Below, piece after piece: positions 25,423-34,127 of a stretch of 64,000 nt of DNA. A program made the position numbers and the translations under genes. Source of the DNA: Mycobacterium sp. (GTDB taxonomy: Bacteria; Actinomycetota; Actinomycetes; Mycobacteriales; Mycobacteriaceae); NCBI RefSeq assembly GCF_002863225.1, contig NZ_PKEK01000022.1, positions 1-64,000 on the forward strand, in the 5' to 3' direction. Each line of letters starts with the position of its first letter. Position 1 is the first letter of the stretch. Under the pieces are notes generated by a model. The model worked only from the letters and a program-made list of their open reading frames with translations. It had not been told where the DNA came from and made no database searches.

Positions 25423-26818
25423 CAGGTAGGTGCCACCCTGACGGGCCGGGCAGCGTGCCCGCCTCGTCCGGTCCCCAGGTGCCTTGGTCGTAGGGGATGG
25501 TCTGCGGTGGCGCGTCGAGGATCGGTTGGCACACCTGCCAGATGCGGTCGACCTCGTCGGCGCGGGTGAACAGCAGTTGATCACCGCGCATGACGTCCAA
25601 CAACAACCGCTCGTAGGCCTCCAGAGGGGTGTCCTCGGGATCCTGCTCGGCGACGTCGAGCAGCATGTGCACCCCCATGACGTCGAGCTCGGGACCGGGC
25701 CGCTTTGCGTTCAGGCCGAACTGGACGCTGGGGGAGTCGCTGAGTTCCAACACGAGTTTGTTGGGGTTGCGTGCCTCGTCGCCGAAATAGCTCGTCTTTT
25801 GCCCGCGGAAGGTCAATGTGACGGTGCGGCGAGTGTCGGCAAGACCTTTACCGGTGCGCAGATAGAACGGAGTGCCGCGCCAGCGTTCGGTATCGACGAC
25901 GGCCTCGAGCGCAACGAACGTCTCGACCGTCGACTCGTCAGACACATCGTCTTCGGCGCGGTAGCCGTCGTACTGTCCGAAAACAGTCCGGTCCGGGTCG
26001 AACGGTTGGAGCGCGGCGAAGACGCGCGCGACTTCGTCACGAACCGCTACCGAGTCGAGGCTCGCGGGGGGCTCCATCGCGATGAAACCCAGCACTTGAG
26101 CGAGGTGCGTCGAGATCATGTCGCGGAAGCAGCCGGTCGACTCGTAGAACGCGCCGCGGCCTTCGATGCCACCGGATTCGGGAACGTCGATCTGAACGGA
26201 CTCCAGATGTGTTGAGTTCCAGAGTGGTTCGATCACACCATCGTTGGCGAATCGCAGCGCCAGAATGTTCTGTACGGCTTCCTTGCCCAGGAAGTGGTCG
26301 ATCCGGAAAATCTGCTCTTCGCTGAGCACCTCCTTCAATGCCGCGTCGAGTTCACGAGAAGATTCCAGGTCGGTTCCGAAGGGCTTCTCGACCACGACCC
26401 GCGCATCGGAAGTCAGATCCTGCTCCGCGAGCATGCCGATCATCGGCTGCATCGCATCCGGCGGCACGGAAAGGTATATCAGCGTGCGTGATTCGTCACC
26501 GAGGCGGTCGCGGGCCGCCCGCACCGCCTCGGCCAGATCGCTACCGTCATCGGCGCTGGAGGCCGTGAACGACAGCCGACCCAGGAACTCCTCTGCGATC
26601 GCGTCGTCGACGTCGTCGACAAATTCATCCAGGGCAGACCGCACGGAATCGCGGAATTCGTCGTCGGAATCCGGCGCGTGGCGACCCGAACCGATCACCA
26701 CATAGTCCTCGGGCAGGCGACCGGCCTTGGCGAGCCGGTACAAGCCGGGAAACAGTTTGCGACGGGCCAGATCTCCTCGTGCTCCGAAGAGAACGAATAC
26801 CTGAGGGGTCGATGTCAT
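25415..26818 (-). CDS. zwf: Glucose-6-phosphate dehydrogenase
   Basis: The protein is 467 aa from ATG 26818, which shares one base with the stop of the upstream flavoprotein (TGATG). A GTG one codon earlier also fits. The NADP-binding fingerprint is [21 protein letters not shown]. The active-site signature is [13 protein letters not shown]. Product chemistry: glucose-6-phosphate to 6-phosphogluconolactone with NADPH formation. The usual core zwf of mycobacteria lies beside tkt/tal/opcA, so this is probably a second zwf. Its place between a mycothione-reductase-like gene and GH15 suggests NADPH supply for thiol reduction. Confidence 0.93.
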   Translation of the reverse strand: MTSTPQVFVLFGARGDLARRKLFPGLYRLAKAGRLPEDYVVIGSGRHAPDSDDEFRDSVRSALDEFVDDVDDAIAEEFLGRLSFTASSADDGSDLAEAVRAARDRLGDESRTLIYLSVPPDAMQPMIGMLAEQDLTSDARVVVEKPFGTDLESSRELDAALKEVLSEEQIFRIDHFLGKEAVQNILALRFANDGVIEPLWNSTHLESVQIDVPESGGIEGRGAFYESTGCFRDMISTHLAQVLGFIAMEPPASLDSVAVRDEVARVFAALQPFDPDRTVFGQYDGYRAEDDVSDESTVETFVALEAVVDTERWRGTPFYLRTGKGLADTRRTVTLTFRGQKTSYFGDEARNPNKLVLELSDSPSVQFGLNAKRPGPELDVMGVHMLLDVAEQDPEDTPLEAYERLLLDVMRGDQLLFTRADEVDRIWQVCQPILDAPPQTIPYDQGTWGPDEAGTLPGPSGWHLPDE

Positions 26819-28209
26819 CACGCCGCCTTTGGCTCGATGTTACGCAGCGCGTTGTCGATGACTTCGGTCAACGCCGGATGTATCCAGAATGGCCGCCGAC
26901 TCAGGTCGGTCGCGGTGATGTCGAATTCGATGGCCAGGACCAGTGTCTGGATCAGGGTGGACGCCTGCGGTCCCATGATGTGCGCACCGAGTACCAGGTC
27001 GGTGTCCTCGTCCACGATCACCTTGCAGAAGCCGGTGTCGTCCTGCAACGCCCATCCGTAGGCGACATCGCTGTAATCGACTTTTCCCACAACGTATTTG
27101 ACATCTGCATCGCGACAATCCCGCTCGGTACGGCCTACCGATGCGATTTGCGGGTCGGTGAACACCGCCGACGGCACATGGTCGAGGTCGACCCGGCGCA
27201 GGTCGTTCGGGTTGTGCAGGTTGTGGGCCACCACTTCGGCTTCGCGGTTGGCGACATGCTTGAGCGGCACGGACGTACTGACGTCGCCAAGGGCGAAGAT
27301 GCCCTCGACCGAGGTGCGACAGAATTCGTCGACTTTGATGCGGCCACTGTCGTGGGTCTCGATGCCGGCCACATCGACGTCCAGCCGATCGGCGTTGGAG
27401 GTGCGGCCGCTGGCGACCAGCAGCATGTCGGCCTGTACGGTGCTGCCGTCGTCCAGAGTCAGCAGCAAGTCGCCCGGGGTGCCGGATAATTCGGTGAGTT
27501 CGGTGCCGAGTCGCAGGTCGTGGCGCTGCGCCATCAGATCGGTGAAGGCGACCCGGATGTCGTCGTCCTGCGGTCCACCGAGTAAGTGCTCACCCCTCTC
27601 GATGATGGTGATGTGGCTGCCGACAGTGGCGAAAACGCGCGCGAGTTCGGCTGCGATGTACCCACCGCCCAACACGGCGAGTCGCTTCGGCGGCGCGTCG
27701 ACCCGCATCACGGTGTCCGACGTCTCGTAGGGCAGGCCGGACTCGGCGACCACCGGGGGAACGACCGGCCTTCCGCCGCAGGCGATCACGATGCGATCGG
27801 CGGTGATCACTGTCGACTGCCCGTCTTCTGTGTCGACTGAGAGTTGGCGCGGCCCGGTGAAGCGGGCGTGACCGGCATACAGCGTGATCCAGTCGGACTT
27901 CTCCCGGCCGCGACGCCCGCCGTCCGACACGTGATCGGTGTGACCGAACACGCGGTCGCGCACCTCGACCCAGTTGATCGATCGGAGATCGGCGTCAACG
28001 CCGAAAGAGCCGGCACTGGTGACGGTTTCAGCTACTTCAGCGGTGTAGGCGAGCAGTTTCGAGGGGATACAACCGAAATTGAGGCAGGTTCCTCCGACCC
28101 GCCGGTCCTCGATGATGGCGACGTCGAGATTCTTGAACGAATCGTCGGTCACCATGTTGCCCGAACCACTGCCGATGACGACGAGGTCGTGGTGTGTCGT
28201 CGTGGTCAT
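26818..28209 (-). CDS. Mycothione-reductase-like pyridine nucleotide-disulfide oxidoreductase
   Basis: The protein is 463 aa. FAD site [10 protein letters not shown], redox-active disulfide [13 protein letters not shown] (Cys42, Cys47), NAD(P) site [17 protein letters not shown], second FAD motif GIFALGDVS and C-terminal catalytic [14 protein letters not shown] (His-Pro). The GSGSGN start, the TSDTVMR segment, DVAYGWA and WIHPAL match mycothione reductase (Mtr, Rv2855) better than lipoamide dehydrogenase. It would reduce mycothiol disulfide with NADPH. It starts within the stop of the MDMPI-type gene (TGATG), so it is coupled. It may be a paralogue of the core mtr, which is elsewhere in mycobacteria. 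Confidence 0.85.
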   Translation of the reverse strand: MTTTTHHDLVVIGSGSGNMVTDDSFKNLDVAIIEDRRVGGTCLNFGCIPSKLLAYTAEVAETVTSAGSFGVDADLRSINWVEVRDRVFGHTDHVSDGGRRGREKSDWITLYAGHARFTGPRQLSVDTEDGQSTVITADRIVIACGGRPVVPPVVAESGLPYETSDTVMRVDAPPKRLAVLGGGYIAAELARVFATVGSHITIIERGEHLLGGPQDDDIRVAFTDLMAQRHDLRLGTELTELSGTPGDLLLTLDDGSTVQADMLLVASGRTSNADRLDVDVAGIETHDSGRIKVDEFCRTSVEGIFALGDVSTSVPLKHVANREAEVVAHNLHNPNDLRRVDLDHVPSAVFTDPQIASVGRTERDCRDADVKYVVGKVDYSDVAYGWALQDDTGFCKVIVDEDTDLVLGAHIMGPQASTLIQTLVLAIEFDITATDLSRRPFWIHPALTEVIDNALRNIEPKAA

Positions 28210-28880
28210 CAGAACGTCTCGGTGAGATCGTCGTCCGGTAGCGGACCCAGGGTTTGAAAGCTGTCGAGATAAGGGGAGATGTCGCCGCGCGTCGTCCAGT
28301 CGCGCAGTTGCTTTTCGGAGCGGCGCGACACCAGCGATCTGGCGAGATCGAAGTCCGTTGCCGTGACGACGACCTCAGCGTCGTCGACTCCGCCACGGGA
28401 GGCCCAGGTCCACGAATCACCCACCAACGCTATGGGTTCGAGTTGAGCGACGGCGTCGCTGAACTTCTGGACGAACATGTCGCGAATGGCCGCCTGCGCC
28501 GGCGTGTGCTGTCCACCGCTGCGCCCGAGGGCCCCGCGGAGATCCTGTTCGTGGATAACGATGTCACCGAGCGGGCGGGTGTTGTTCTGCTGCATCCACT
28601 CGACGAGAGGCGCGCGCAGCGAACGCCATTCATCGAGCAGCTCGGAAAGGCTGCGGTCGGTCCGCTCGCGCACCTGCCGCTGTGTCCAGTCGCTGTTGTG
28701 ATCGTCGGGCTCGTCACCGGCCAGCACGTCGGCGTCCAAGCCGATCATGTGTGCGAGCAACTGCTGGACCGTCCAGTCTGGACAGGCCGGTACCGCCCTG
28801 TTGGCGGCAGCGGTGTCGAGATCTGCCACGAGATCGATCACCCGGTCTTGAGCCTGGGTCCATTGTTCAAGCGCGTCCAT
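28209..28880 (-). CDS. Mycothiol-dependent MDMPI/DinB-type protein
   Basis: The protein is 223 aa from ATG 28880 with AGGAGA upstream. The N-terminal four-helix DinB/MDMPI domain begins WTQAQDRVIDLVADLD and contains CPDWTVQQLLAHMIG and IVIHEQDLRGALG. Histidines and the acidic residue of these motifs would bind a divalent metal, as in mycothiol-dependent maleylpyruvate isomerase. A smaller C-terminal domain follows (EVVVTATDFDLARSLVSRRS). Proteins of this kind transfer or use mycothiol, which agrees with the mycothione-reductase-like gene directly downstream. The substrate is unknown. Confidence 0.85.
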   Translation of the reverse strand: MDALEQWTQAQDRVIDLVADLDTAAANRAVPACPDWTVQQLLAHMIGLDADVLAGDEPDDHNSDWTQRQVRERTDRSLSELLDEWRSLRAPLVEWMQQNNTRPLGDIVIHEQDLRGALGRSGGQHTPAQAAIRDMFVQKFSDAVAQLEPIALVGDSWTWASRGGVDDAEVVVTATDFDLARSLVSRRSEKQLRDWTTRGDISPYLDSFQTLGPLPDDDLTETF

Positions 28881-28931
28881 ATCATTCTCCTACCTGATTG
28901 ACTGCGGCGAAGTTGTTGCCGCGCAGGCTGT

Positions 28932-30005
28932 TCAGTTGCCGGATGTGGGCAAGGTCGAGTTGTCGATGACGTAGCGAAAAGCGACGTCGTTGTCGGCGAT
29001 GTCGTCGAACGCATCGTTGATCGATTCGGCGTCGATGACGCGGATCTCCGGGTCGACCCCGTGCTGGGCGCTGAAATCGAGGACCTCTTGGGTCTCTTCG
29101 ATGCTGCCGATGAACGAGCCGGCGATTGTCACCCGCTTGACGGAGACCTCGGCGAAGTTGATCGCGTCAGCCTGAGTCGCCTCGAGCATCCCCACGCTCA
29201 CCAACGCCCCGTCGTGCTTGAGCAGCGCGACGTACGGCTTCATGTCGAACGAGGCCGGAATGGTCGACAAAATGAAATCGATCGAGCTGGCGTGATCGCC
29301 GAGTTGATCGTCGTCGGACATGACGACGACATCGTCGGCGCCCAACTCCAACAACGCATCTCGTTTACCGGGACTGGTGGTGAGCGCGATGACCTGATCG
29401 GCACCGCGGGCCTTGGCCAGCTTGATCGCGATATGCCCGAGCCCGCCCGTTCCCGCGACGGCGACGGTCTTGCCGGGCCCGACGTCCCAGTGCTGCAGCG
29501 GTGACCAGGTCGTGACTCCCGCGCACAGCAAGGGCGCGGCTTTCTCCAGCGCGAGCGCGTCGGGAATGCGCAAGACGAAGTGCTGGTCGACGACGATAGA
29601 GTCGGAATAGCCACCGAAGGTGATGTCACCAGTGCGGGGATCCTTGGCGTTGTAGGTGAAAACCGCTGGGGGATCTTGATATTGCTCGTCGCCCTTGCCC
29701 TTCTGACTCTCGTCTCCCCAGTAGACGAGGCAGCCCACTCCCACCCGATCGCCGACGGCGTGACGAGTCACGTCATCGCCGACGTCGCTGACGATTCCCA
29801 CGATCTCGTGTCCGGGCATGCAGGGATAGTTCGTGGCCAGCGACGAGTCGAAGTCGTCGCGAGCTTGATGAACGTCGGAGTGACAAATTCCGCAGAACTT
29901 GATCTCGATCCGTACATCCTCCGGTCCCACCGGAGGCCGGTCGAATTCCATCGGCGCTAGCGGGCTCTTCGCATCGGGGGCGGCGTAACCGAGATTGGCG
30001 GGCAC
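28932..30005 (-). CDS. Zinc-type alcohol dehydrogenase lacking the structural-zinc cysteines
   Basis: The protein is 357 aa. GTG 30005 is preferred because AAGGAG (30012-30017) is 6 nt upstream. TTG 30011 is only separated from it by zero bases. It is a medium-chain dehydrogenase of the AdhC/YahK (cinnamyl-alcohol) type: catalytic zinc ligands in CGICHSD, PCMPGHE and LLCAGVTT, cofactor loop AGTGGLGHIAIKLA. The lobe that normally holds four structural-zinc cysteines reads GCLVYWGDESQKGKGDEQYQ and has lost nearly all of them. It probably reduces aldehydes with NADPH. It is first in the operon, 51 nt before the MDMPI-type gene. Confidence 0.9.
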   Translation of the reverse strand: MPANLGYAAPDAKSPLAPMEFDRPPVGPEDVRIEIKFCGICHSDVHQARDDFDSSLATNYPCMPGHEIVGIVSDVGDDVTRHAVGDRVGVGCLVYWGDESQKGKGDEQYQDPPAVFTYNAKDPRTGDITFGGYSDSIVVDQHFVLRIPDALALEKAAPLLCAGVTTWSPLQHWDVGPGKTVAVAGTGGLGHIAIKLAKARGADQVIALTTSPGKRDALLELGADDVVVMSDDDQLGDHASSIDFILSTIPASFDMKPYVALLKHDGALVSVGMLEATQADAINFAEVSVKRVTIAGSFIGSIEETQEVLDFSAQHGVDPEIRVIDAESINDAFDDIADNDVAFRYVIDNSTLPTSGN

Positions 30006-30072
30006 AGGCAACTCCTTGGGGTCGTGTCCAGACGCCTGGCCTGCCGAGCGGCCTTCGCGGACGACCGAGACA

Positions 30073-30098
30073 ATTCCCGTCCTGCGGCTGCCTCAAAC
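30073..30098 (-). promoter_or_regulatory. Candidate SigF-type promoter of the redox operon
   Basis: Read on the minus strand, GTTT (30098-30095) is followed after 16 nt by GGGAAT (30078-30073). The mycobacterial SigF consensus is GTTT-N15 to 17-GGGTAT, so one base differs. The position is about 70 nt upstream of the alcohol-dehydrogenase start, suitable for a 5' leader of moderate length. It would place the five-gene operon under general-stress control. Confidence 0.55.
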
Positions 30099-30180
30099 TG
30101 TGAGCAGCTACTTGGAAACCCCGTCCGTCCAAGCGCACGTGTGCTCCGAATACCTGTTCACAAGTATGAGGAGGATCACA

Positions 30181-30642
30181 ATGACGCATCCGACCGTCGA
30201 CGGTTTGCCCGAACAAGCCACCTCCACATTGCTCGGGATCTGCGCCCAGCTGTCTCAGTCGCGACATCCGGGTCTGGCGTGCTGGGCCTCCGCCGTGTCG
30301 GACGCGTTGTTGATCCGCCTGGTCTCGGTCACCACCGGAGCGCGCGTCGAAGATGCCGGTGACACCCCGTGTTCGTTGAAATCCCTGACGGCCGCCGAGT
30401 TGGAGGGGCTGCACGCGGTGCTGATGGCCGCGGCCGAAGCCAGCGACGACGAGTCGGTCGTGACGTGGTGTACCAGGGCTTATGGCTTGATCATCGCCGA
30501 CTTCTGCCGCCGTGAGCTCGAGCAAGCGGCTTTCGACGCCAAAGCCGCCGCGATCGTCGCCGAAGAGCGTCGGCTGGCATGTCTGACCCGGCCGGCGCCC
30601 TGTTCGGTCGCCGAAGTCGCCGGTGGCTACGTCCACGAATAG
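30181..30642 (+). CDS. Small conserved-motif protein, unknown function (paralogue 2)
   Basis: The protein is 153 aa with a strong GAGGAGG ribosome binding site 7 nt before ATG 30181. The N-terminal half ([20 protein letters not shown], then [16 protein letters not shown]) differs from paralogue 1. The C-terminal half is alike: [34 protein letters not shown]. It is divergent from the alcohol dehydrogenase across 175 nt that also hold the SigF-like promoter. I know no function for this family. The pairing around the redox operon suggests it belongs to that system. Confidence 0.75.
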   Translation: MTHPTVDGLPEQATSTLLGICAQLSQSRHPGLACWASAVSDALLIRLVSVTTGARVEDAGDTPCSLKSLTAAELEGLHAVLMAAAEASDDESVVTWCTRAYGLIIADFCRRELEQAAFDAKAAAIVAEERRLACLTRPAPCSVAEVAGGYVHE

Positions 30643-30691
30643 ACGCAGCGGCCCGCCGCGGGTCTGGTGTGACGGATCGCTCGGGTGAACA

Positions 30692-30706
30692 ACTACACCC
30701 TGTAGT
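30692..30706. promoter_or_regulatory. ACTACA-CCC-TGTAGT palindrome upstream of hemL
   Basis: ACTACA (30692-30697) and TGTAGT (30701-30706) are a perfect inverted repeat with a 3-nt spacer, 35 nt before the hemL start. TACA/TGTA half sites are typical of BlaI/MecI/CopY-type repressors and of some other winged-helix regulators. No such regulator is encoded in the window. It may control the hemL-ccsA chain. Confidence 0.45.
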
Positions 30707-30740
30707 CGACACGGTCTCGACAGCTGGGACACTGGAGTAC

Positions 30741-32165
30741 GTGGATCGCCCAGTTGGCGCGGCTTCTTCCCGGGCCGCATCGAAGCTCGCATCGTCGCCG
30801 CCTCGCCCAGCTGGCGCGGCTTCTTCTCGGGCCGCGTCGCAGCCCGCATCGTCGCTGCCCACGGACGTCTCGTCCAAGCTGTTCGACGCCGCCAGCGCGG
30901 TCATTCCCGGCGGGGTGAACTCGCCGGTGCGGGCGTTCAACGCGGTCGGCGGAACCCCCCGCTTCATCACCGAAGCCAACGGTTACTGGCTGACCGACGC
31001 CGACGGCAATCGCTATGTCGACCTGGTCTGCTCCTGGGGGCCGATGATCCTCGGCCACGCGCACCCGTCGGTGGTCGACGCCGTCACCCGCGCCGCGGCC
31101 AAGGGGCTGTCCTTCGGGGCGCCGACCCCGGCCGAAAGTGAACTGGCCACCGAGATCATCGACCGGGTGGCGCCGGTTGACCTGATCCGGCTGGTCAACT
31201 CCGGCACCGAGGCCACCATGAGCGCGGTCCGGCTGGCCCGCGGGTTCACCGGCCGCGCGAAGATCGTCAAGTTCTCCGGCTGCTACCACGGCCACGTCGA
31301 CGCGCTGCTGGCCGACGCCGGCTCGGGTGTGGCGACGCTGGGTCTGCCGTCCACGCCCGGAGTCACCGGTGCGACCGCGGCGGACACGATTGTGTTGCCG
31401 TACAACGACATCGATGCGGTGCGCGACACCTTCGAGAAGTTCGGCGACCAGATCGCCGCGGTGATCACCGAGGCCAGCCCCGGCAACATGGGCGTCGTGC
31501 CGCCCGTGGCGGGCTTCAATGCCGGGCTGAAGGAGATCACCGGCGCGCACGGCGCGCTGCTGATCGTCGACGAGGTGATGACCGGATTCCGGATCAGCCG
31601 AAGTGGTTGGTATGGAGTCGATCCCGTCGACGCCGACCTGTTCACCTTCGGCAAGGTGATGAGCGGCGGACTGCCCGCCGCGGCCTTCGGCGGTCGCGCG
31701 GAAGTGATGCAGCGGCTTGCTCCGCTGGGGCCGGTGTATCAAGCCGGCACGCTGTCCGGCAATCCCGTCGCCGTGGCCGCCGGCTTGGCCACACTGCGTG
31801 CGGCCGACGAGCAGGTGTACGCCGCGCTCGATACCAATGCCGACCGGCTGGCCGGCCTGCTGTCCGGAGCGCTGACCGAGGCTGGTGTGCCACACCGGAT
31901 TCCGCGAGCCGGCAACATGCTCAGCGTGTTCTTCGGCGACGCGCCGGTCACCGACTTTGCGTCCGCCCGCAGTAGTGAGACCTGGCGCTTCGCGCCGTTC
32001 TTCCATGCGCTGCTCGACGGCGGCGTGTATCCCCCCTGTAGCGCTTTCGAGGCGTGGTTCGTCTCGGCGGCGCTCGACGACGACGCCTTCGACCGGATCG
32101 CGGACGCGCTGCCCCTTGCGGCGCGGAGAGCCGCAGAAGCCACCGCCGAGGAGACCACGCCCTGA
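30741..32165 (+). CDS. hemL: Glutamate-1-semialdehyde 2,1-aminomutase
   Basis: The protein is 474 aa from GTG 30741. It converts glutamate-1-semialdehyde to 5-aminolevulinate, completing the C5 entry started by HemA. The conserved region begins [23 protein letters not shown]. The PLP lysine is in [14 protein letters not shown], and [16 protein letters not shown] and [10 protein letters not shown] are typical. The 38 N-terminal residues are two copies of a 19-residue unit ([19 protein letters not shown] and a variant), which M. tuberculosis HemL lacks, so the true start may be further downstream or this extension is new. The stop overlaps the next ATG by one base. Confidence 0.94.
   Translation: MDRPVGAASSRAASKLASSPPRPAGAASSRAASQPASSLPTDVSSKLFDAASAVIPGGVNSPVRAFNAVGGTPRFITEANGYWLTDADGNRYVDLVCSWGPMILGHAHPSVVDAVTRAAAKGLSFGAPTPAESELATEIIDRVAPVDLIRLVNSGTEATMSAVRLARGFTGRAKIVKFSGCYHGHVDALLADAGSGVATLGLPSTPGVTGATAADTIVLPYNDIDAVRDTFEKFGDQIAAVITEASPGNMGVVPPVAGFNAGLKEITGAHGALLIVDEVMTGFRISRSGWYGVDPVDADLFTFGKVMSGGLPAAAFGGRAEVMQRLAPLGPVYQAGTLSGNPVAVAAGLATLRAADEQVYAALDTNADRLAGLLSGALTEAGVPHRIPRAGNMLSVFFGDAPVTDFASARSSETWRFAPFFHALLDGGVYPPCSAFEAWFVSAALDDDAFDRIADALPLAARRAAEATAEETTP
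30747..30855 (+). repeat. Tandem 57-nt direct repeat at the hemL 5' end
   Basis: Two 52-nt blocks at 30747-30798 and 30804-30855 are nearly identical (they differ at a few positions, e.g. CAGTTGG/CAGCTGG) with a 57-nt period. Because 57 is a multiple of three, both read in the hemL frame and give two 19-residue Ala/Ser-rich units. It may vary in copy number between strains. Confidence 0.8.
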
Positions 32166-32773
32166 TGGCCGAGCAGACCCGCGTTCACCTGATCCGTCAC
32201 GGCGAGGTGCACAACCCCGACGGTGTCCTCTACGGTCGACTGCCGGGATTCCGCTTGTCCGACAAGGGAAATCGACAGGCTCAGGCGGCCGCCGACGCCC
32301 TGGCCGGCCGTGACATCGTCGCGGTGATCGCCTCGCCGCTGCAACGGGCACAGGAGACCGCCGCGCCGATCGCGGCCAAGCACAACCTGACGGTGGACAC
32401 CGACCCCGACCTGATCGAGTCGGCCAACTTCTTCGAGGGCAGGCGGGTCAGTCCCGGCGACGGCGCCTGGCGCGACCCGCGATTCTGGTGGCAGATGCGC
32501 AACCCGTTCACCCCGTCGTGGGGCGAACCGTACAAGCAGATCGCGGCCCGCATGACCACCGCGATCGACAAGGCCAGGGCGCGGGCCAGCGGGCACGAGG
32601 CCGTCTGCGTCAGCCATCAGCTCCCGGTGTGGACGGGCCGACTCTCGCTGACCGGAAAACGGCTGTGGCACGACCCGCGCCGCCGCGAGTGCGCGGTGGG
32701 CTCGGTGACGTCGCTGGTCTTCGACGGCGATCGGCTGATCGACGTGCAGTACAGCGAGCCGGTACTCAGTTGA
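32165..32773 (+). CDS. Histidine phosphatase (phosphoglycerate mutase) family protein, Rv0525-like
   Basis: The protein is 202 aa, ATG overlapping the hemL stop (TGATG). The catalytic signature is VHLIRHGEVHNP, with the second histidine in VCVSHQLPVW. Phosphate contacts are likely in SPLQRAQETA. It belongs to the broad phosphatase branch, so mutase activity is not implied. It is constantly found between hemL and the cytochrome c maturation genes in mycobacteria. The next gene starts inside its stop codon. Its substrate is unknown. Confidence 0.9.
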   Translation: MAEQTRVHLIRHGEVHNPDGVLYGRLPGFRLSDKGNRQAQAAADALAGRDIVAVIASPLQRAQETAAPIAAKHNLTVDTDPDLIESANFFEGRRVSPGDGAWRDPRFWWQMRNPFTPSWGEPYKQIAARMTTAIDKARARASGHEAVCVSHQLPVWTGRLSLTGKRLWHDPRRRECAVGSVTSLVFDGDRLIDVQYSEPVLS

Positions 32774-33366
32774 CCAAGCTGGCGTTCGTCGCCGCGGTGG
32801 CGGCCGGTCTACTGGTCGGCTGCTCCACCGGTGACGACGCTGTCGCGCAGGGCGGCACCTTCGAATTCGTCTCTCCCGGAGGCAAAACCGACATCCTCTA
32901 CGACCCGCCCGACCACCGTGGCCGGCCCGGCCCGATCAGCGGACCGGAACTGATGGACCCGGCGCGGATGATCTCGGTCGACGACCCCGCCGGCCCCTTC
33001 GCCGGACGGGTCGTGGTGATCAACGTGTGGGGGCAGTGGTGCGGGCCGTGCCGCGCCGAGGCGTCGGCGCTGCAACAGGTGTACGACGCCACCCGCGGCA
33101 ACGGGGTGTCGATGCTGGGCATCGACGTTCGCGACAACAACCGCGAGGCCGCCCAGGACTTCGTCAAAGACCGCAAGATGACCTTCCCGTCGATCTACGA
33201 CCCGGCGATGCGCACGATGATCGCGTTCGGCGGCAAATACCCGACGTCGGTCATCCCGTCCACCCTGGTGCTGGACCGCAGCCATCGGGTGGCCGCGGTG
33301 TTCCTGCGCGAGCTGCTGGCCGAGGATCTGCAGCCGGTGGTGCAACGAATCGCGGCCGAGAAGTGA
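32770..33366 (+). CDS. TlpA/ResA-type thioredoxin lipoprotein (Rv0526-like)
   Basis: The protein is 198 aa with a TTG start overlapping the previous stop (TTGA). A lipobox (LLVGC, Cys18) suggests it is anchored outside the membrane. The thioredoxin active site is WGQWCGPCRAE (Cys91, Cys94), followed by MLGIDVRDNNREAAQDF and the cis-Pro region (VIPSTLVLD). It would keep the apocytochrome c heme-binding cysteines reduced, receiving electrons from CcdA, whose gene follows with a 4-nt overlap. Confidence 0.93.
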   Translation: MTKLAFVAAVAAGLLVGCSTGDDAVAQGGTFEFVSPGGKTDILYDPPDHRGRPGPISGPELMDPARMISVDDPAGPFAGRVVVINVWGQWCGPCRAEASALQQVYDATRGNGVSMLGIDVRDNNREAAQDFVKDRKMTFPSIYDPAMRTMIAFGGKYPTSVIPSTLVLDRSHRVAAVFLRELLAEDLQPVVQRIAAEK

Positions 33367-34127
33367 GCGGGTTCACTGAAACTGCCACCGCCGGACCGCT
33401 TTTGCTGGCCCTGGCGGTGTCGGTGCTGGCCGGCCTGGTGTCGTTCGCATCACCCTGCGTGGTGCCGCTGGTGCCGGGCTATCTGTCGTACTTGGCGGCG
33501 GTGGTGGGTGTCGACGAGGCCGATCACGCCGCGGCGCGGGCTCGGTGGCGGGTCGCGGGATCGGCGGCGCTGTTCGTCGTCGGGTTCACCGTGGTGTTCC
33601 TGCTCGGCACCGTCGCGGTGCTGGGGATGACGACCTCGCTGATCACCAATCAGCTTGTGCTGCAACGGGTCGGTGGTGTGATCACCATTGTGATGGGGTT
33701 GGTGTTCGTGGGTTATGTCCCCGCGCTGCAACGCCAGTTCCGCTTCGCGCCGCGGCAACTGTCGACGTTGGCCGGCGCACCGCTGCTGGGTGCGGTGTTC
33801 GCGCTGGGGTGGACGCCGTGTCTGGGCCCGACTCTGGCCGGTGTGGTCAGCGTCGCGTCGGCCACCGACGGCGCCAGCGTGGCCCGGGGAATCGTGCTGG
33901 TGATCGCCTACTGCCTCGGGTTGGGAATTCCGTTCGTGCTGTTGGCTTTCGGCTCGGCATCGGCCGTCGCAGGTCTCGGCTGGCTGCGCCGGCACACCCG
34001 AGGGTTGCAGATCTTCGGCGGCGTCCTGCTGATCGCCGTGGGTGTCGCGCTGGTCAGCGGCGGATGGAACGAGTTCGTCTCCTGGCTGCGCGACGGGTTC
34101 GTCTCGGATGTGAGGTTGCCGATTTGA
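33363..34127 (+). CDS. ccdA: CcdA thiol-disulfide transporter, cytochrome c biogenesis
   Basis: The protein is 254 aa, GTG start inside the preceding stop (GTGA). Six membrane helices are predicted. The two redox cysteines are in FASPCVVPLVPGYLSYL and GWTPCLGPTLAGV, the internal repeat of DsbD/CcdA proteins. It moves electrons from cytoplasmic thioredoxin to the extracytoplasmic thioredoxin lipoprotein. It is the Rv0527 counterpart, followed directly by resB. Confidence 0.95.
   Translation: MSGFTETATAGPLLLALAVSVLAGLVSFASPCVVPLVPGYLSYLAAVVGVDEADHAAARARWRVAGSAALFVVGFTVVFLLGTVAVLGMTTSLITNQLVLQRVGGVITIVMGLVFVGYVPALQRQFRFAPRQLSTLAGAPLLGAVFALGWTPCLGPTLAGVVSVASATDGASVARGIVLVIAYCLGLGIPFVLLAFGSASAVAGLGWLRRHTRGLQIFGGVLLIAVGVALVSGGWNEFVSWLRDGFVSDVRLPI

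Noticed and set aside
30747..30855. Two direct repeats as a CRISPR-like array
   Set aside because: Only two units, no spacers of equal length, in frame with hemL; a coding repeat.
30693..32351. 552-residue minus-strand frame across hemL
   Set aside because: A long open frame caused by high GC on the antisense strand of hemL; Gly/Arg/His-rich with no family motif.
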